DNA from: Bacillota bacterium
Lineage (GTDB): Bacteria > Bacillota > Clostridia > Christensenellales > Aristaeellaceae
Reading direction: 5' to 3'
Assembly: GCA_023459675.1 (NCBI GenBank)
Contig: JAEWTC010000205.1
Span: forward strand, 1 to 8,336
Length of the DNA stretch: 8,336 nucleotides
The position numbers were made by a program, and so were the translations under genes. The notes beneath the pieces are model-generated. The model searched no databases. It worked only from the letters and a program-made list of their open reading frames with translations, and was not told the origin of the DNA. Positions 6,047-8,336 of this stretch are shown piece by piece (the stretch's first letter is position 1; each line of letters starts with the position of its first letter).

Positions 6047-7164
6047 CGACGAACCGTTTCACAAACGCCCTGCGGCTTCTGTTTACGATAAAGCCCAAGC
6101 AAAAGCTGACGGCGCAGTACCTGCTGGCACTCGTCATCGCGGTGGCGCTGGCGTTTCTGGTAGGCGCGGGCATTATGTGGATCGTCGGGTACGATCCCAT
6201 CCAGTGCTACGGCGCGCTGTTTCAAGGCGCGCTGGGCAAGCCGCGCGCGCTGGGCAACACGCTTGCCAAAACCGCCACGCTGTGCCTGACCGGGCTGGCG
6301 ATGAGCGTTGCCGCCAAGGCGGGCATCTTCAACGTGGGCGGCGAGGGGCAGCTGTATTTCGGCGGGCTGGCGGCGGCCGTGGTAGGCGCGCGGCTTTCAG
6401 GCGCGCCCGCGTGGGTTGTCATCCCGTGCGCGCTGATTGCCGCCATGCTCGCGGGCGGGCTGTACGCGTGGGTTCCGGGCATCCTGAAAGTCAAGCTGAA
6501 GGTGGACGAGGTGGTGACCACCATCCTGTTGAACTCCGCCGCCATCTATTTATGCAGCTATTTGGCCAACGGTCCGCTGAAAACGACCGAGCGGGGCATT
6601 TCCTCCGGCACGGACAGCGTAGCCGCGTCCTTTGCGCCGCTGATCCGCCTGAGCAACCTGAACGGCAGCGTGTTCGTTGCCGCCGCCGCCGCGCTGTTGA
6701 TCTGGTACCTGATGACGCGTTCCACCGCCGGGTTTGCCATGAAAATCACCGGCTCCAACCCGCGTTTCGCCTTCTACGGCGGCATCCGCGCCGACCGGCT
6801 GATGATCGCGGGGATGGTGATCTCCGGCATGCTGTGCGGACTGGTGGGGATGATCGAGGTATTCGGCATTCACAAGCGGTTCATCGTCAACCTCTCCGCG
6901 GGGTATTATTTCGACGGGATGCTGGTGGCGATGATCATGCGCTACCAGCCCTTCGGCGTGATTTTGATGAGCTTTTTCTTCGCGATTTTAACCATCGGCG
7001 GCTCGGCGATGGAGCTGTCCGCGGGGATTTCCAGCGAGGTAATCTTAATCGTGCAGGCCGTAATCATTTTCTGCATGGCGGCCGAGGGCGGCATCCGCCA
7101 GTCGCTGCGCGCCTTTGCGGCGCGGCGCCGGGTGCGGCGGGCACGCGGGAAGGAGGCGGCCTGA
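6043..7164 (+). CDS. Nucleoside-type ABC transporter permease 1
   Basis: A 373-aa integral membrane permease of the branched-chain amino acid/ribose-type permease family, resembling B. subtilis NupP/YufP. After a cytoplasmic N-terminus with a basic stretch (KPKQK) come about nine or ten hydrophobic segments. The family segment FNVGGEGQLYFGG lies at 96-108 and the cytoplasmic coupling segment LKVDEVVTTILLN at 152-164, which should contact the ATPase. The C-terminus is strongly basic (ARRRVRRARGK), fitting an inside location. It forms the membrane channel as a heterodimer with the next gene product. Its ATG overlaps the ATPase stop by 4 bp, with GGGAGG shortly upstream, and its TGA overlaps the next ATG by one base, so the three proteins are probably made in coupled amounts. 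Sugar-type permeases share this fold; pairing with a NupQ-like partner favours the nucleoside group. Confidence 0.92.
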   Translation: MTTNRFTNALRLLFTIKPKQKLTAQYLLALVIAVALAFLVGAGIMWIVGYDPIQCYGALFQGALGKPRALGNTLAKTATLCLTGLAMSVAAKAGIFNVGGEGQLYFGGLAAAVVGARLSGAPAWVVIPCALIAAMLAGGLYAWVPGILKVKLKVDEVVTTILLNSAAIYLCSYLANGPLKTTERGISSGTDSVAASFAPLIRLSNLNGSVFVAAAAALLIWYLMTRSTAGFAMKITGSNPRFAFYGGIRADRLMIAGMVISGMLCGLVGMIEVFGIHKRFIVNLSAGYYFDGMLVAMIMRYQPFGVILMSFFFAILTIGGSAMELSAGISSEVILIVQAVIIFCMAAEGGIRQSLRAFAARRRVRRARGKEAA

Positions 7165-8066
7165 TGGGCGAAATTTTCAACCTCCTGCTTTTGCAAAACA
7201 CCCTGCGCACCGCGACGCCCGTGGTGCTGTGCGCGCTGGGCTGCCTGATGACCGAGCGGGCGGGGTTTATGAACATCGGCGTCGAGGGCATGATGCTGAT
7301 GGGCGCGTTCTTCGCGGTACTGGGCAGCTACCTGTACGGAAGCTGGATGATGGGCATTGTGTTCGTGCTGGTGCTGGGCCTGCTGCTGGGACTGTTCTAT
7401 TACGGGATGACCGTGAAGCTGAAAAGCGACGAGTTTGTCATCGGCGTTGCGCTGAACATTCTCGCCGGAGGCCTCACGGTGTTCCTGCTGCGCACGCTGT
7501 TCGGCGTGAAAGGCTCATTTTCCAGCCCCGGCATTATTCCGCTGCCCACGCTTACGTTCCCGTGGCTGGAACAAGTCCCGGTGCTGGGCGCCCTCTTGAG
7601 CGGCAATACGCTGCTGGTGTACGCAAGTTGGGTTTTGGTGCTTTTGTGCTGGCTGCTCTTGTACAAAACCCCGCTGGGTTTTCATCTGCGCGCATCCGGC
7701 GAAGCGCCCGAAGCCCTGCGGGCCGCCGGCGTGAACCCGGGCCGCATGAAGCTGCTGGCGTCGGTGCTGTGCGGCATGCTGGCAACGCTGTCCGGCGCGC
7801 ATTTGAGCCTTGGGTATCTGACGATGTTTTCCGAGAATATGAGCGCCTCACGCGGGTTTGTGGCCGTGGCGTGCGTGATCTTCGGCGGCGGCAACCCCCC
7901 GCGCGTGTTCCTGGCGGCGCTGATGTTCGGCTTTATCGACGCGCTGGGCCTGCGCCTGCAACGCTTCATCCCCTCCGATATCACCGCCTCCGCCCCCTAC
8001 GTGGTGACGGTCGTGATGATGGTGGCCGTGGTGCTGTGGAAGCGGCGGAAGAAGCGGACGGAATAA
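7164..8066 (+). CDS. Nucleoside-type ABC transporter permease 2
   Basis: A 300-aa integral membrane permease resembling B. subtilis NupQ/YufQ (about 319 aa) and the second half of the channel. The family segment FMNIGVEGMMLMGA lies near residues 35-48. A coupling-type segment LKSDEFVIGVALN follows the third or fourth membrane helix, and GGGNPPRVFLAALMFGFIDAL lies near the C-terminal end, which closes with a basic tail (KRRKKR). The open frame extends far upstream of 7164, but the ATG there has AGGAGG 7 nt before it, sits one base into the stop of permease 1 (TGATG), and gives the normal family N-terminus. It is the last gene of the operon. No binding-protein gene follows before the terminator at 8124-8151. 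Confidence 0.93.
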   Translation: MGEIFNLLLLQNTLRTATPVVLCALGCLMTERAGFMNIGVEGMMLMGAFFAVLGSYLYGSWMMGIVFVLVLGLLLGLFYYGMTVKLKSDEFVIGVALNILAGGLTVFLLRTLFGVKGSFSSPGIIPLPTLTFPWLEQVPVLGALLSGNTLLVYASWVLVLLCWLLLYKTPLGFHLRASGEAPEALRAAGVNPGRMKLLASVLCGMLATLSGAHLSLGYLTMFSENMSASRGFVAVACVIFGGGNPPRVFLAALMFGFIDALGLRLQRFIPSDITASAPYVVTVVMMVAVVLWKRRKKRTE

Positions 8067-8070
8067 GGAT

Positions 8071-8119
8071 GTTAGGGGCTTCGCCCCTAAGACCCTGACA
8101 AGGGCGTTGCCCTTGACCC
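8071..8119 (+). repeat. Two-hairpin repeat, copy 1
   Basis: A unit of about 49 bp carrying two tight hairpins: TTAGGGGC-TTC-GCCCCTAA (8072-8090, 8 bp) and CAAGGGC-GTT-GCCCTTG (8099-8115, 7 bp), joined by GACCCTGA and ending GACCC. Short complementary ends GGATG (8067-8071) and CATCC (8119-8123) enclose the unit. A diverged inverted copy lies at 8155-8205. Confidence 0.75.
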
Positions 8120-8123
8120 ATCC

Positions 8124-8151
8124 AAAAAGCCGCGCATTGCGCGGCTTTTTT
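8124..8151. terminator. Terminator of the ABC transporter operon, possibly bidirectional
   Basis: The stem GCCGCGC-ATT-GCGCGGC (8129-8145) is extended by AAAAA/TTTTT and ends in six T on the plus strand. The A-run on the left gives a U-tract on the minus strand too. It can therefore stop both the transporter operon (+) and the VanW-like gene arriving from the right (-). Confidence 0.9.
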
Positions 8152-8154
8152 GTG

Positions 8155-8205
8155 GGGTTCAGGGGCAGTGCCCCTGATCAGGGTTCTAGGGATGAAATCC
8201 CTAAC
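8155..8205 (-). repeat. Two-hairpin repeat, copy 2 (inverted)
   Basis: Read on the minus strand this matches copy 1: TAGGGAT-TTC-ATCCCTA (8187-8203), a linker AACCCTGAT, CAGGGGC-ACT-GCCCCTG (8160-8176), then AACCC. Relative to copy 1 the stem bases differ in complementary pairs (two GC/CG pairs become AT/TA in the first hairpin; one A-T becomes G-C in the second), so pairing is kept although the sequence has changed. Confidence 0.75.
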
Positions 8206-8211
8206 GTTGCC

Positions 8212-8336
8212 CTACTCCGCCCGGAAGATCTGGATGGTGAGCACGCCTTCGCCGGTGGTTTCGGCAAGGATGCGGATGGCGAAGGGATAATCGTTGCGGA
8301 TGATAAAATTCAGGTTATCGCTGCCCACGGCGGCGT
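8212..8336 (-). CDS. C-terminus of a VanW-like protein (partial)
   Basis: A leftward open frame enters from the right edge of the window and ends at TAG (8212-8214), giving the last 40 residues. These include GSDNLNFIIRNDYPFAIRIL (about residues 4-23), then a TGEGVLTIQIF strand and the final RAE. The pattern G-x-D-x-L-x-F-x-x-x-N-x-x-Pro followed by a beta strand resembles the end of VanW-type domains in Firmicutes surface proteins, where a line such as DLKFxNNTDYPI is typical. That recognition is from memory and rests on few residues. The start, any signal peptide and any G5 or peptidoglycan-binding domains lie outside the window. It converges on the ABC operon across the terminator and hairpin repeats. 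Confidence 0.5.
   Translation of the reverse strand, partial: AAVGSDNLNFIIRNDYPFAIRILAETTGEGVLTIQIFRAE

Noticed and set aside
6177..7163. Upstream extension of the permease 2 reading frame
   Set aside because: The frame is open far upstream of 7164, but that part lies inside permease 1 and is Arg/Gly-rich without membrane segments. The ATG at 7164 has an ideal ribosome binding site and gives the normal N-terminus.
1..8336. Search for CRISPR arrays, insertion sequences, phage genes, or defence and toxin-antitoxin genes
   Set aside because: No regularly spaced repeats, transposase motifs, integrase or toxin-like small gene pairs were seen; all gene-sized frames with recognisable features are accounted for.

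Overview
The window looks like ordinary chromosomal sequence from a GC-rich member of the Firmicutes, most likely a Clostridia-type anaerobe. This is an inference from strong AGGAGG-like ribosome binding sites, near-consensus sigma-A promoters with 17-bp spacers, a nucleoside-type ABC transporter of the Bacillus NupOPQ kind and a VanW-like protein tail. No mobile element, CRISPR array or phage gene is visible.

Left part (1 to about 1700). A tRNA-Arg(CCG) is read leftwards from its own consensus promoter. mscL, for the large-conductance mechanosensitive channel, is also read leftwards and ends in a strong terminator. A short-chain dehydrogenase/reductase is read rightwards from a promoter back to back with that of mscL. 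A perfect 18-bp inverted repeat after the dehydrogenase serves as a shared terminator for it and for the leftward genes that converge on it.

Middle part (about 1700 to 4400, all leftwards). From one good promoter at 4376-4404 come a large polytopic membrane protein resembling GT39/PMT-type glycosyltransferases, then two small rhodanese-domain proteins. The rhodaneses are clear paralogues: the first (2229-2630) has no export signal and the second (1698-2138) is a predicted lipoprotein. No internal terminator is apparent, so the three may form one transcript.

Right part (about 4440 to 8336). A near-perfect promoter drives a three-gene operon with overlapping stop and start codons: a double-domain ATPase and two permeases of the BMP-dependent nucleoside ABC family. 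The substrate-binding lipoprotein that normally completes this system is not in the window. After the operon lies a terminator flanked by two inverted, diverged copies of a two-hairpin repeat of about 50 bp. The copies differ by compensatory changes in their stems. The window ends in the C-terminus of a leftward VanW-like protein.

Most of the window is standard housekeeping and transport. The items that merit a second look are the covarying hairpin repeat, the split-localisation rhodanese pair and the orphan transporter operon.
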